Assembly (NCBI GenBank): GCA_941918925.1
Contig: OW799234.1
Location: forward strand, 124,457,395 to 124,521,394
Direction: 5' to 3'
Length of the DNA stretch: 64,000 nucleotides
Source of the DNA: Phyto melanocephala
Lineage: Eukaryota; Arthropoda; Insecta; Diptera; Rhinophoridae
Part shown: positions 45,196 through 57,437 of the stretch, in pieces
Layout: every line of letters starts with the position of its first letter
How positions within the stretch are numbered: the first letter of the stretch is position 1
The notes under the pieces: generated by a model
What the model was told of the DNA's origin: nothing
The model's database searches: none
What the model saw: only the letters and a program-made list of their open reading frames with translations
Position numbers and translations under genes: made by a program

Positions 45196-47065
45196 CGAAA
45201 AAAAAGAAAAAATCAGCAGACTTTATTTTGTTTATTTAAGCGTATGTATTCGGTATATAAAACATTAAAAGATTGAAGTGTAATACCTACACCCTATAGC
45301 TCGTACTATCATTAATTCTAAATACATACTTTTTTGCCATGCTAATATACACACCTACCAAAGCATTTGTGATTCATACACAATTTCAAAGATACCCATA
45401 TGTGACGCGAAAAATAGAAAGGGACCTAAGGGTAAAAACAGGGTTTGTTCAGAAGAGCCATTTTAAATACGTGTATCTTTGGTGTACCATCACTGAGCGT
45501 GTTGGTATTGGTCTCATTTGAAAGCGACACATCTCATGACGTCAGGAACGTGTTGGTCAACCTTGAAAACACGCGTAGGTCGTCCCTACCTCTTGTTTTT
45601 TGTAGTTGGTTTTTACTGTTTTCTACCTAGCGCGCTGTTTCCATGAGTTTGATATCAATTTTGCTCGCGTTTTTTCGAATCCAGCTTTATTTTCTGAAAC
45701 TATTAATTGTGAATTATAATAAATACTCATTTATAATTCGTTTAAATCGTGAATATCACTCTGTTAATACGAAAAATTTTTTACATAACCTTATTATGTT
45801 ATTCGCGAAAAAAATTTAAAACTGATAACATTCTTACTGTTTGTTTTAGGATGAAATGGTGGACGAATTCGAAGAAGTAGATATACTTCATCGCTTGCCT
45901 GATGACGAGGATGATGACGATCACTTCTCAGAATTATCGGATAGTGACTCTGAAGATGATAGCGATATGTACCTTGATAAATCTGATCTTGATTTACGCG
46001 AAGAAAAGGTAGCTGCTCGACTGTATGGTTCAAAAATACCTCCGTGTTGTTCAAATCAATGCAATGAAGAATCCCTAATAAGATGGCTGTGATTTTCGTA
46101 CGTCTTTCATGAATTTGGATAGGGAATCCCAAGATTTAATTATTCTCGCACATCTGGCAGCGCACCGTGACGATGCAATGCTCAGGTCAAAAGTTGGTCC
46201 ACTAAACATAAAACTCTAGTTGGAATATCGAAGTATCATCACTTTGTATTTATTGCTCAGTCACCAGTGCAATGTAAACTGAGTACAATACCAGTTTCGA
46301 TTATAATTCCGTCACCAGGGTTATCGATGAAGCGTCAATGGTACTGGTATAAAGAGATCCGGGGTTTATGTTTTGACGATTCAAAAAAAAGATTTTTTGC
46401 TCCTCTTCCTTTGGTCTCTGGAAATGGAAACGAAGAGGAGGATTCGGAGGAAGTGGACAATCCTTAAGAACTGGAGGCAGCAGACGTTAAGAATAAATCG
46501 AAAGAAAACAAGTAAGAGCGCTATATTCGGCCGTGCCGAATCTTATATACCCTTCACAACGTGTAGTCATGCAATAACAGTAGTTTGTATCACCATTCAT
46601 CTCATATGAAATACGTACATACATATAAAAAATATACATATATAAAAAACATCCCATTGTAAAATTATAAATTTACGTATGTATGTTAAAAAAAAAAATA
46701 AAAAAAAAAATTTTAAAAAAAAATTTAAAAAAAAAAATTTAAAAAAAAAAATTAAAAAAAAAATTTTTTTAAAAAATTATTAAAATATATATAATTAATG
46801 TAAAACAAAAAAAAAAATAAAAAAATAAATTAAAAAAAAAAAATTAAAAAAAAAATAATAAAAATATAAATAATATATTAAATAAAAAATAAAAAAAAAA
46901 ATTAAAAGAAAAAAATTTAAAAAAAAATTTTTAATATATAAAAAAAAATTTTTTTTGGCTCAGCTGGGATTCGATGCCACGTTTTCTCTAACCAGTATAC
47001 ACGTTTGTATGTATGTATGTTGTTTATTTTTTTTTTTTTATTTTTTTAGAGGATTAGATTATTAG

Positions 47066-47310
47066 AGGGATTAGAAAAATAAAATAAATTAAAATTGAAA
47101 AATTGTTGGTTGGGTTTTTGAAAAAGTTTTTTATAGTTTTTTTTGTTTTATTTTTGAATTCTCATTTTGTTAATGAGAATTTAAAAATATAACTTATAAA
47201 AATTTTAAACTTTTTCAAGAATTTGGGTAAAGGTTTACTGATGATCTGGCATAAGCACCAGTGAAATGCATATAAACCAGCTTAAACCCAACAACCAAAT
47301 AAATATAATT
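47066..47310 (+). repeat. 245-bp direct repeat, first copy
   Basis: AGGGATTAGAAAAATAAAAT to AACAACCAAATAAATATAAT. The pair at 47426 is identical by eye but for one base (AGGTTTACTG against AGGTTTAATG). It contains a near-palindrome ATTCTCATTTTGTTAATGAG. The CCAGCTTAAACCCAACAACC end recurs near 49310 and, inverted, near 58640. Confidence 0.9.
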
Positions 47311-47425
47311 GAAAAATTATGGGAGCATATCCTAAATAATTTAGTAAATTAACTAAAATAAAGATTTTATTTTTCGGTTGCCCTTATAAGCATTTAGTGT
47401 TAACCAACGGTTAGCCAAATGCTAA

Positions 47426-47670
47426 AGGGATTAGAAAAATAAAATAAATTAAAATTGAAAAATTGTTGGTTGGGTTTTTGAAAAAGTTTTTTATAGTTTT
47501 TTTTGTTTTATTTTTGAATTCTCATTTTGTTAATGAGAATTTAAAAATATAACTTATAAAAATTTTAAACTTTTTCAAGAATTTGGGTAAAGGTTTAATG
47601 ATGATCTGGCATAAGCACCAGTGAAATGCATATAAACCAGCTTAAACCCAACAACCAAATAAATATAATT
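47426..47670 (+). repeat. 245-bp direct repeat, second copy
   Basis: Same sequence as 47066-47310 at an offset of exactly 360 bases; 115 bases of unrelated AT-rich sequence (with GGGAGCATATCC) lie between them. Near identity implies recent duplication or gene conversion. Confidence 0.9.
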
Positions 47671-48618
47671 ATAATTATAATCATTATATCTTAAACAAAA
47701 AAAATAAAAAAAAAAATTAAAAAAAAAATTAAAAAAAAAATAATAATAAAAATATAAATAATATATTAAATAAAAAATAAAAAAAAAATAAAAAAAAAAA
47801 TTTTTTAAAAAATTAAAAAAAATTTTTTTTTGGCTCAGCTGGGATTCGATGCCACGTTTTCTCTAACCAGTATATACGTTTGTATGTATGTATGTTGTTG
47901 TTGTAATGTTGTTTTTGTGAAAAAAAAATCGAGGTGGTCGTGGGTTTTTGCTCATATCTCAGTTGTTTATGTACCGATGTTTCTGATTTTCAATACCGAT
48001 CTACTCCCGAATATTTCTGATATTTTAGTACCTTACCCGGGTCCAACCTATGTCGGGGGGCTTCAAAAAGTTGATTTCAACATACACACGGACAGACGGT
48101 CAGACGGACAGACTGACAGAGCTTAATCGACTTCCCTATTCATAAGCTTTCAGAAAATATATACTTTATGGGGTCGGAAATGAAAATTGTAGAAATTTCA
48201 CACGGAATGACAAACCTATATATACCCTTTTTCACTGTGTGAAGGGTATAAAAAATAAAGGACCGGTACCGTCAAGTTCTAAGGAACCAATTCGCAAGAA
48301 ACATCGATTAAAATGATTTTTCTATTTTTTTTAAATTGTTCATAAGGAAAAAAAATAAATTTTTTGTAGTTTCGTAAAATCAAGTTATTTTGTTAATTTA
48401 GTAGGGGAAAAAATAAAAATAAATAAATTTTACCGTTAGGTCCCTTTCTATTTGCGCTTAGAATCGTCGACTTCATTTTTATAAAACGCGCATATCTCTG
48501 GGAGGGAACACTTTTGGGGCATGGGATCGGTCTCATTCGATGCTTGTCCACATCAAAAAAAAAAAAGTGAAAATTGTGTTTTTACCCTTAGTTCCCTTCC
48601 CTATGCGCTGTCACATAT

Positions 48619-50127
48619 TCTTCTAGTACAATGCATTAAACAAAATACATACATACTAAAATGAAATACCTACAAAGGTTACAAAAAAAAAAAACACACA
48701 CACACACACACATTGCCTTAAATATATACATATGTACGATTTGTGCACCATATTATTTTTGAATATTTGGGATTTTTATTTGAATAATTAGGCAGTTTCC
48801 AACAACGTTTGAACACAAATTTTAAATGGGTGTTGCTTCTCTCTAATTTTACTAAGTTTTGAGTGAAATATTGAGCACTATATGAACATAGCTGCCAGAT
48901 TTAACAATTTATCGTCATCTTGATTTTTTTTCAGAATTAACATTCTTCGAAAGTCTCTGCATGAACACGAATTTTCTTGCATTAGCATTACTAAAGTTTA
49001 CACTTAAAAGGTAGATTTGTCATATTAGGTTCGTTCGTTTACTCACAAATTGTAAACATTTTTTACAAGTTTTTACTGGATAACGTTCAAAATCCTGTAT
49101 ATAGTTTAGAAGTATAGTATGAAATAAGATTTTACAGGCAACATTTGTCTTCTGTATTTTATTTTGTAAAAACTTGAGAGCTTGGTCATCAAAGAGAAGT
49201 AATGGTATATATGTATGTAGCTAGTTTTAAAAATACATAAAATTAATTTTAATGATTTACTGAATTGATTATTCAGGATATGCTCCCAATTAATCTTTCA
49301 ATATATTTATACCAGCTTAAGCCCAACAACCAAATAAATATAAATTTTAATGTTTAAATAATAAAAATATAATAAAAGAGTTTTTACTAAAGCAGCAACA
49401 TGTTTAAAAATTTTGTGACGTCCATTTTATATCTTTATATTAAAACACTGATGTCAAATTCTAATGACAATTTATACGACTGAATAGAATGTATAAACAT
49501 ATGATTAAACTTTATGTATAAATTAAGTGTTCGACTGAACATTGGTAACGGTTTCGAATATTATGCAATTAAACTCTATTAGACTATATTAGATTAATGC
49601 TTCAGTTGACCTATTACTCCAATTTCAACATAATTTATTTTAATATATCCTTAAGGCAATCATCGCACAACATGACTTTTAATGGCTGGCAGCTATGTGC
49701 TACCTTTTAAACAAGCAGGTTAGAGTAGAAATTGAGTAGAGATTGATATATTTAATATTTTCAGTACACAGTTTTTTTATTATTATTGTATGTGTATCTT
49801 AATGTGTGAAAAGTAGAGTAGGAAATTTTCTTTTGTTTTTTTTAAATATATATAGAATTAATACATAATAGAATTTCATATTTTTATACATAAGAAATTT
49901 TCTTATACTAAAATATTGTACAAGAAATTTATCTCAGTGAACATAAAAAACACTCACCGCTACACACATATTTTTAAACTACCCCTTACGGTGATGACGA
50001 CTGTCTTAAGGTCATCGCTTAAAATGAAACTCGATTAAAGACATAGGCAATGAAAATTGAATTTTTTGGATACGAGACTCAAAGCACGGCTATCATTTCA
50101 ACGATATTACTCTCAATACATAGACAC
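48619..50127. other. Intergenic DNA with a small repeat fragment
   Basis: A CA microsatellite lies at about 48693-48712. At 49265-49345 the run GGATATGCTCCCAATTAATC through AGCCCAACAACCAAATAAAT matches the end region of the 245-bp repeats. Otherwise AT-rich and without genes. Confidence 0.5.
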
Positions 50128-51280
50128 CAAAAAAATGGTGGGGGTATATTCATTCTGTCATTCCGTTTGTAACACATCGTAATATCAATTTTAGACCCCA
50201 TAAAGTGTATATATACTGTGTCAGGGTTTCATTTTATGACGATATGGTTATGTCCGTCCGTCTGTTGAAAGCACGATAGAGGTTAAACCGAAAAAGCTAG
50301 GGGGCTTAGATTTTGCCAGAATATTTTTTATACACAAGGTTTGTTTGGTATTAAAATAGGCTAAATCGGAATATTAGGAAGAGAGTTATAGCTAGTAATG
50401 CAAGAGCAGATCAAAAACACCATTCCCAAATGCATTAACGTAGAGCCATGAAATTTCGAATGTATATTTCTTGGGTAAAATATTTTTCCCTGAAAATTGA
50501 CTTAATCTATGCATTAGGAAAGGAGTAATAGATCAAAATGTACGAAAATTTATACCGCACATTGTATTTTTCGGTATATTCAAAATTTAAAACGTAATAA
50601 AACTCACAAAATTAGATGTATGATTCTGAAATTTTGCAAACATTGCTTTTTAGTCAAAGGCTTTGTACTTACGGATAATAAATGTGACACGCACACTTTT
50701 ACGTTCACCTCCCATATAATGCTTTATCTCAAATGAATATAATTTCTCTATGAATAAAGATTTTGAAAGAATTAAAGAGTCTATATTGAAATATCTAAGT
50801 TGAATTTATTAACAGAAACTACTTTGACACGTCTACTATAACGCCCACTTTTCACGTAATCTATTGTTAATGAAATTTGATAGCTCATAAAACCGATAAA
50901 ATAAGAGGTATGATAAAAAAATTTCATACATATACTTAGCTTTTTAGTCAACGTCAACGTTTTATCTTAAATTGATATAAAATCTCTATGGACAAAGTTT
51001 TGGAAAGAATAAAGGACTGTATTAAAATATCTAAGTTGCATTTATGAACAGAAAATATTGATACTCTAACGCCCACTTTCATTGAAAGACTAAATTTACG
51101 ATAATATTTTACTAGCATATCGAAGTTATACGACAAAAGTGATACATATTTAACTATAAAGAGATTAATCCATAGAGATTACTGTTAATCACAAAATAAT
51201 AAATTTTGTGCTATAAAAGTACACAAAATTGGTGGTGGGTATACAAAATTTGGCACAGCCGAATATAGTCTTTCTTGTTT
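50128..51280 (-). repeat. Family-B dispersed repeat, full length, reversed
   Basis: On the plus strand it runs from AATGGTGGGGGTATATTCAT through TTAGACCCCATAAAG and TGTCCGTCCGTCTGTTGAAA to GGCACAGCCGAATATAGTCT. Its blocks, inverted, follow the order of the copy at 12541. GTCCGTCCGTCTGT is a GTCY-type tract as in mini-me elements (inference). Confidence 0.8.
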
Positions 51281-52635
51281 TAATATTTTATTGGAAACCA
51301 CTTTATTTGAACAAAATCTGGCATCTTTAAATGGGCTGGCAGCCAATCAGCAACAATTTACACGAAAAAAATAAAACAAAGATGAATAAAGAGGACAAAA
51401 ATTAAATAACGGGACTCTTCACTCAAGTGTGATCGAACCTCTCCTCTCTTAGTTTAAAAAAAAAATATTAAAAGATAATGCAATGGAATAATGTGATGCC
51501 ATTGGTCTAAAACAGAACTCAACTCATGTGTGTTTGAAATCCATACAAATGAAAATATGGATGTGTTTTGTAGTGCTTCTTCATAAAAATTTTCTTATGA
51601 TGTAGATGCTGGTACTAACTAATTAATGACTTCTGTTTATTTTGGTTTAACTCGTTATACGGACTGCATGTCTATATGTAACTATGTACATACATACACA
51701 CTTCTATAAATATTAATTTGTATACAGCCAATGTCCGGGGAGAACAGATTTTATTTAAATTGTGTGTATATGTTTATTAAAAAGATAAAAAAAATACCTT
51801 CATGTTGTTTGTCATTTAAAATACGATAATATCAATTGATCGATGCCACGCTTACGGATCATTTCACACTTAACAAGCAAACTAGAATAATCGGAATACG
51901 GGACTACAGAAAAAGGAATATTGTATACGAAATTTAAAACAAAAACATATATTTACCTACAAATGTATGTATGTATGTAGGTATATGCAAAAAAAGTATA
52001 AATTTAACAGATCAACAACAAATCACTATTAAATGTGTAAAAAAAAAAAAATAAAACGTCTATCGCCAACCACAGCATTTGTGATGAGTTAGTTGATATC
52101 AAATGTGCACGCACCTATGTATTTATCGATCATGCGAATGAGTTGTTGAAAGTTTAATTAATTTCGATCTGTTCGCTCGATCAACTTGTTTGAGTGGGAA
52201 AAGTGTCAAAAAAATTTGCTAAATCGAATAAAAGTGATGATGTTGTGTAAATATTTTAAGTTAACAAGTAAAAAAAAAAATACCCTCAGGTGTTGTCTAA
52301 TTGATTGGACTAAGTATTAAAAAGAGTATAGTAGGTACCTACTATAAATATACATACATACCTATATGTATGTAATTAAATTAAAACAAAATAAATTTAA
52401 TTAGTGTAAAATATAATTAAAATGCAAATATCTGACAGCAATTAAGGTCAAATAAAAACATTTAAAATACATACGATTTACAAGAAAAAAAAATAGATAA
52501 ATAAAATATTTTGCTCTCGCTTAAAACGAGTGCATTAATATGTATGTGATTTTTATTGAATTTAAATACATTTAAATAAAACTGAGTTTTTGTACCTACA
52601 TACATATGTGAAAAAAAAAATTTTTTAAATTTGTT
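51281..52635. other. Region upstream of a candidate first exon
   Basis: Slightly less repetitive than its surroundings; it may hold a promoter and a long 5' UTR for the exon at 52636. Short TATG repeats lie at 51965-51980. No core promoter was assigned. Confidence 0.35.
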
Positions 52636-52831
52636 ATGCACCAAGCTGTTTATATGAGACCTTCATCGAATAATATGGGTCCCACGGAATGTACTAGTGC
52701 CATTATGTCATCCATGTCGTTTATCGACAATAATGGATTAACTGCCAATATAGCGGAATATGGATGCTACACCACAGATCCTTGGTCTTCACCCTATATG
52801 ACTAGCTTAAGTCCAATGAAACAAATTGAAG
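52636..52831 (+). CDS. Candidate first coding exon of an unidentified gene
   Basis: ATG at 52636 opens a frame of 65 codons plus one base that ends in a donor-like GAAG|GTAAAT. The residues (MHQAVYMRPSSNNMGPTECT, then SAIMSSMSFIDNN and YGCYTTDPWSSPYMTSLSPM) have balanced, non-AT-driven composition rich in Met, Ser, Pro and Tyr. This contrasts with all neighbouring frames and is typical of the disordered N-terminus of a developmental transcription factor. I do not recognise the family. No continuing exon is seen in the remaining 11 kb, so the rest would lie outside the window after a long intron. Confidence 0.6.
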
Positions 52832-53420
52832 GTAAATAAAATGGAAATTGATGCTTATCTTTTATATATTTCTTACTCATCAAAAACATTTGCAAAAATA
52901 AAAACAGGATTCCTTTAAAATATGTACAATGTTCACATAAAGTAGATTTATAACGAAATTCAAATTTCAACAACTTTTTAAATCATTTAAACAGTAAAGA
53001 CTTTTTGTTACTAAACAATAAATTCGAAATTATTTTCTCAACTACTGTTGTTGTTACGATTTTTTTTCAAAACGTTTTTAGGTGTGATTTTCTTTTATAT
53101 AATTTTGTAAGAGCAAAAAAAATGTATTAAAATTTAGCGTTGCACAATACTTTGTCACAAAAATCTTGGTGGAATATATATTTTTGTAGGAATTAGGTAT
53201 ATATATATATATTTTTAGCAGCATGAATTTTTTAGTTAAAATAAAACCAGAATCCATTCTTAAGTCCAAACCCGTTTTTCGACAAACTAGGTCCCTTTTC
53301 TCGGAGAAGGAGGTTACATATAGTTTTTAACTATCGACTAAATAATTTTACTTAATTCTCAAAGATCACATGCATGAGTAGAGCACAATCTAATACAATT
53401 TTCCTACAAATAAAATTTAT
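52832..53420. other. Putative intron, unannotated part
   Basis: AT-rich, no feature recognised. Confidence 0.35.
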
Positions 53421-54170
53421 ATGTTTTTAAATGAAAAACTGAACTCCTCTTTGGTGCTTGAGTATGTTCTAAAGCTCAATAGGTGTGCCTCTACAAATAA
53501 GGTAACGCTGATGTGGGTTAAGGGGCACGTGGGCATAGCTGGGAATGAGGCTGCTGACGAACTTGCGAAGAAGGGGTCTGAGGCTGCATTCTGCGGACCG
53601 GAACCCAGAACTGCTCTGGGCAATGGGTTAGTCCGGGCGAAGATCTTTCAATGGGTGAACTCTATGAACTTGCTCGTATGGTGCTCAGGGAGCCACTTGG
53701 CAGGGGTGCAGTGAAGATACTCGGTTTTAATCGGAGTACGATGAGCTGGATCACTGCGTTGATTAAAGGACATAGTAACTTTAAATATCATCTGAAGAGG
53801 ATGTAGATCGTGGATGATGATATTTGTAGAACGTACCTGGAGGATGCCGAGACAGCAGCGCATGTAGTATGCGAGTGTCCGGCGTTGGCGAGCAGAAGAC
53901 TAAGGATCACAGGCAAGCACACATTAAGTGTGAGTGCGATGGGGGACCTTAGTCTGAGGGAGATGCTGGCGATTACAAAGGACTGTGCGATGAGGATTGT
54001 CGACAATCACCAGTCGGCAGTGTGAAATCGTTTTCCTAGTCCAGAGCAAACGCCGGTTGTGGCGCGGGACTCAGTGATTGAAGGTATACTGATCGGTGGA
54101 CACGAAATCACTGAGGAGCGAAGGGGGTCGAAAAGGGACCCGTGATAGTAGTGGTTGCTTCGATATTCCC
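53421..54170 (+). mobile_element. Non-LTR retrotransposon 3' fragment with RNase H domain
   Basis: Much more GC-rich than its surroundings. The frame 53421-53714 carries the last part of an RNase H domain (VTLMWVKGHVGIAGNEAADE, then LAKKGSEAAFCGPEPR). After frame breaks, 53810-54025 gives CRTYLEDAETAAHVVCECPA then LASRRLRI, the usual cysteine/histidine tail of such elements, ending at TGA. A GC-rich 3' tail follows to about 54170. The upstream parts (endonuclease, reverse transcriptase) are missing by 5' truncation. It lies in the putative intron after 52831. Confidence 0.85.
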
Positions 54171-54860
54171 CCTACATGTGTATATATATAAAATGAAAAA
54201 CTATAATAACGATGTTGTATTTCCAAATTTTAAGAAACTGTTACGGTATTTGTTTGGTATACCCATGCAATTGTTAATGCGTAGAGAATTTGTTTCATAA
54301 TAAGAAATGTTCGCACAAAAAAAACAAAACAATTTAAGCCACACAACTTTTGGTTCAATTTGTATTATAAAATCATTTCTGCAAAACAGTGGAAAAGACT
54401 GCATTAATTTCGAATGTTATTTTAGAAAATTCAAATTGAAAAAACTATATTAATTTGTAAACAAGGTTGCGTAGCAATTTTTGTAGTGGACATTTTTGTA
54501 CCGTGTAGGGAAAAATAAAAAAAATATTAAATTTTTCCAAAAAAAAAAAAAAAAAAAATTAAACAGATTTTGTATTGGAATTTCGTTTTATAAATCTCTA
54601 CTTTTTTTATATTTATAATTTAAGGTAAAATTTTGTTGTATTATAATTTTTAAGAGCTACGCAAACTTTTGATTTTTTTTAATGAATAATAGAAGCAATG
54701 TTGACGGATAGATTATTTGTTTTCATGATTTGATTATATTATTAGCCTTCTAATAGAATATAGGACAAAAAAAAATACCTTCCTCACCACGAATTTAAAA
54801 ATTTTATATTTTTTTATGCTTCGACTGATCGGTTTACTTTAAACTAAGCAAGGCAAAAAA
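54171..54860. other. Spacer, nothing recognised
   Basis: AT-rich, with an A run at 54539-54559. Confidence 0.35.
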
Positions 54861-55746
54861 GAAATCAGAGCGCTTTATTCGGCCATGATGAATCTGATAA
54901 TACCCTTCACCGTTATGTAGATAGGTATAATAACCACATCGTAGCTTAGCCTACTTGATACTAATATTGTAGGGGTTAAAGGGGACAAGTAGTAACTACC
55001 ATATTTGACTCTTGAATTCACCATTTAATCTAGAACGCCATATTGCATTTTTTTCTATTCATATGTACCTAAATTTTAATACTAAAGCCCTTTCAATATG
55101 GGGATCAAATCCCCATATTGACTCTCTTGGTTATATAAAAAATAAAAAAATTATATTTTCGTTTGTAACTTTTAGGAAAATCACCGAAGCAGTTGTACTT
55201 TGGTGCTTATATCTCAGTTGGTTTTAAACCGATTTGTTGGTTTTTCTTAGAAATAATTTTTGAGATTACGGATTATAATTTGCTTTCTTAAGCGTGTTCA
55301 AAAATTATTAAGGAGTTTAAAAAATTTCTCTATATTTAAAAAAATATATTTTTTCAAATAATTTTTTTCTATAACTTTGCCGATTAGTGACGATTAGTGA
55401 ATTGTACAAAATTTTCCATGAACACCTCCAGAGGTTTACCAAATCTAGGAACTGTGTCTAAAAATTATCCTAGGGCTCGAAAGTTTAAATTTGTGTGGTA
55501 AAAATAAGCGTAAAAACAGAGGCAGTCGTGTTTATATGCTCATATCTCAGATAGTTATGGGGCGATTATGCTAATTTCTAATACCAATCTGGTCTTAAAA
55601 AAGTTGATTTCAACATACACAAGGACAGACCCACGGATAATGCTTAATACTATTCATAAGCTTTCAGAAAATATATAGTTTATTGGGTCGAATATGAATA
55701 TTGTAGAAATTATATATATCCTTTTACACTGTCGTGTGAAGGGTTA
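54861..55746 (+). repeat. Family-A repeat, long subfamily
   Basis: Head AGAGCGCTTTATTCGGCCAT with a damaged palindrome, then GATAATACCCTTCACCG and CACATCGTAGCTTAGCCTAC. The middle has ATATGGGGATCAAATCC, GGCAGTCGTGTTTATATGCT and CACAAGGACAGACC. The tail GTGTGAAGGGTTA is slightly changed. The 71-residue frame is not a gene. Confidence 0.75.
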
Positions 55747-55855
55747 AAAACAATCTTTAATATTTTTTACAAAATTTTAGATTTTGTTAAAATCAAGAGA
55801 ATTATATTTTTTTAAAAGTTTATATTTTTAAGTTTGTAGACCACACTTTGAGATA

Positions 55856-56716
55856 ACAAGTAAGAGTGCTATACTCGGCGATGCCGAATCTGATAATACC
55901 CTTCATCATCATGTACATAGGTATAATCCCACATCGTAGCTTAACCTATAATTTATGTTATATGCCATTTTTCTTTGTTATTTCCGACGCCATCCTCGAT
56001 TTAAAATTTTTACGTAGTTATCTGTATTCTACTAGTCAAGCCCATTCATTTGATACCCATATTGATGAAGTTTAAAATTTTGTTCCGCCAATTTGTTGTA
56101 GACGACATTTTGGATTTTAAAATTGTTCATAATTTACTGTATTCTACTTCCATTAAATACCAATATTGAGGAGGTTCAAGAAGTTACATTTTAAAATACC
56201 AGATTTGACCCATATATAAATTTATTGTCCGCCATTTCGTAGTGGCGGCCAACATGCTTATATTGCGCTAGTGAAGTCCAAGATGATACCAATATTGACT
56301 CTCTCGGTTGTCTAGAAACTGAAAAAACTTGATTTTAGTTTGTAAATTTTTGGAATATATATTTTTAAACAAAAATTTGTTGCTTATATCTTTATCGATA
56401 ACAACACGCTTTATCCAATATTTTTCACAAATATCTCTAGAGGCATATTTTATTATTCTGTGGCTGAAAATGTTTAGTTTTGGTGGTAAAAATATGGGAA
56501 AAAACAGAGGCAGTCGTATTTATTTGCTCATATCTCAGAAAGTTATGGGGCGATTGCGCTGAATTTCAATAGCGATTCATTCCCGGATATTTCCATAATA
56601 TTGATACCATACACATATCTGTAACATATGGTTGCTTTTAAAAAATTGATTTCAACCAACACACGGATTCCTCTATTCATGAGCTTTCAGAAAATATATA
56701 CTTAATGGGGTCGGCA
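55856..56716 (+). repeat. Family-A repeat, long subfamily, fused to a family-B fragment
   Basis: Head ACAAGTAAGAGTGCTATACT, CCGAATCTGATAATACCC; middle GACCCATATATAAATTTATT, GCCATTTCGTAGTGGCGGCC; then TTAATGGGGTCGGCATT. Instead of the usual family-A tail it continues directly into family-B sequence at about 56717. Confidence 0.75.
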
Positions 56717-57437
56717 TTACAGTAGGCGTGTCAGAGTAGTTGCCATATGCTAAAGGTGGGTGTTAAGATGAGTCAAAATAATTTCTGATAATGATTTCTG
56801 CTTACATACACAGAGAACATTATTCTTCAAATTATATCAATTTAAGATTAAGCGTTGAAGGGGGAGGTGGGTGTGAAAGTAGTCGCTTCACCTTAATTTT
56901 CAAATATTAACCAATAACCAATATTTACCAAATTACAGAATCGTACATCTAATTTGGTCGGTTTTATGACGTTTTAAATTTAAAATATACTAAAGAAGAC
57001 ACTGTGCGGAGTAAATTTTCAAACATTTTGATAATAACTCCGTTCGTAGTGCACGGATTTAATTTTTTTACTCAAGAAATATACTTGTAAAATTTTATTA
57101 CTCTACGTCATTGCGCTTGGACACAATCGCATTTTATTTGATGTCAAAAAAGCGTTTTTATGACCTACTCTTGTATTAAATTAAGCCCATTTTAAATATC
57201 AAATAAATATTTCTGATGTATAGGAATTATTCTGAGAAAATTTCATCCCCCTAACTTTTTTGTTTGAGCTCTATCGTGGTTTCAACAGAAAAACGGACAT
57301 AGCTAGATTGTCCTAAAAAGGAACCAGGACTCAGAAAATTAAAACATTATGGAGTCTAAAATGAATGTCGATGTGTTATAAACGAAATGGCAAAATGAAT
57401 ATACCGCCCACCCCATTATTTTGGTGGTGGGTATAAA
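56717..57437 (+). repeat. Family-B fragment joined to family A
   Basis: GTAGGCGTGTCAGAG, TCTAATTTGGTCGGTTTTAT, CACTGTGCGGAGTAAATTTT, and the terminal CCACCCCATTATTTTGGTGG followed by TGGGTATA. The first third of family B is absent. Confidence 0.75.

Larger units (their letters stand above)
46508..48250 (+). repeat. Family-A repeat, copy 7, enlarged by an internal duplication
   Basis: Normal head (ACAAGTAAGAGCGCTATATT) and tail (CACTGTGTGAAGGGTATA). The segment with the A-rich tract and GGCTCAGCTGGGATTCGATG is present twice (about 46800-47030 and 47695-47900). Between the two lie the paired 245-bp repeats. It is more than twice the length of other copies. Confidence 0.8.
45856..48320 (+). pseudogene. 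Decayed transposon ORF, split by the family-A insertion
   Basis: Opens after a possible acceptor (GTTTTAG at about 45849) with MVDEFEEVDILHRLP and a strongly acidic run (DDEDDDDHFSELSDSDSEDD). Frame breaks follow near 46090, then phrases such as WYWYKEIRGLCFDDSKKRFF and APLPLVSGNGNEEEDSEEVD. After a stop, the frame continues to KNKSKEN, is interrupted at 46508, and on the far side (48251 on) continues KGPVPSSSKEPIRKKHRLK then a stop. The acidic N-terminus and basic C-terminus recall some transposases, but no catalytic motif was recognised. Confidence 0.6.
45398..48618 (+). mobile_element. Unclassified DNA transposon with long inverted ends, carrying a nested repeat
   Basis: Left end ATATGTGACGCGAAAAATAG then AAAGGGACCTAAGGGTAAAA. 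The right end, on the other strand, is ATATGTGACAGCGCATAGGG then AAGGGAACTAAGGGTAAAAA. A second inner copy of the AATAGAAAGGGACCTAA motif, inverted, sits at about 48435-48470. TGGTCTCATT-like sequence follows in both arms. No target duplication was identified. Without the nested family-A repeat (46508-48250) the element would be about 1.5 kb. The superfamily is unknown. Confidence 0.65.
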
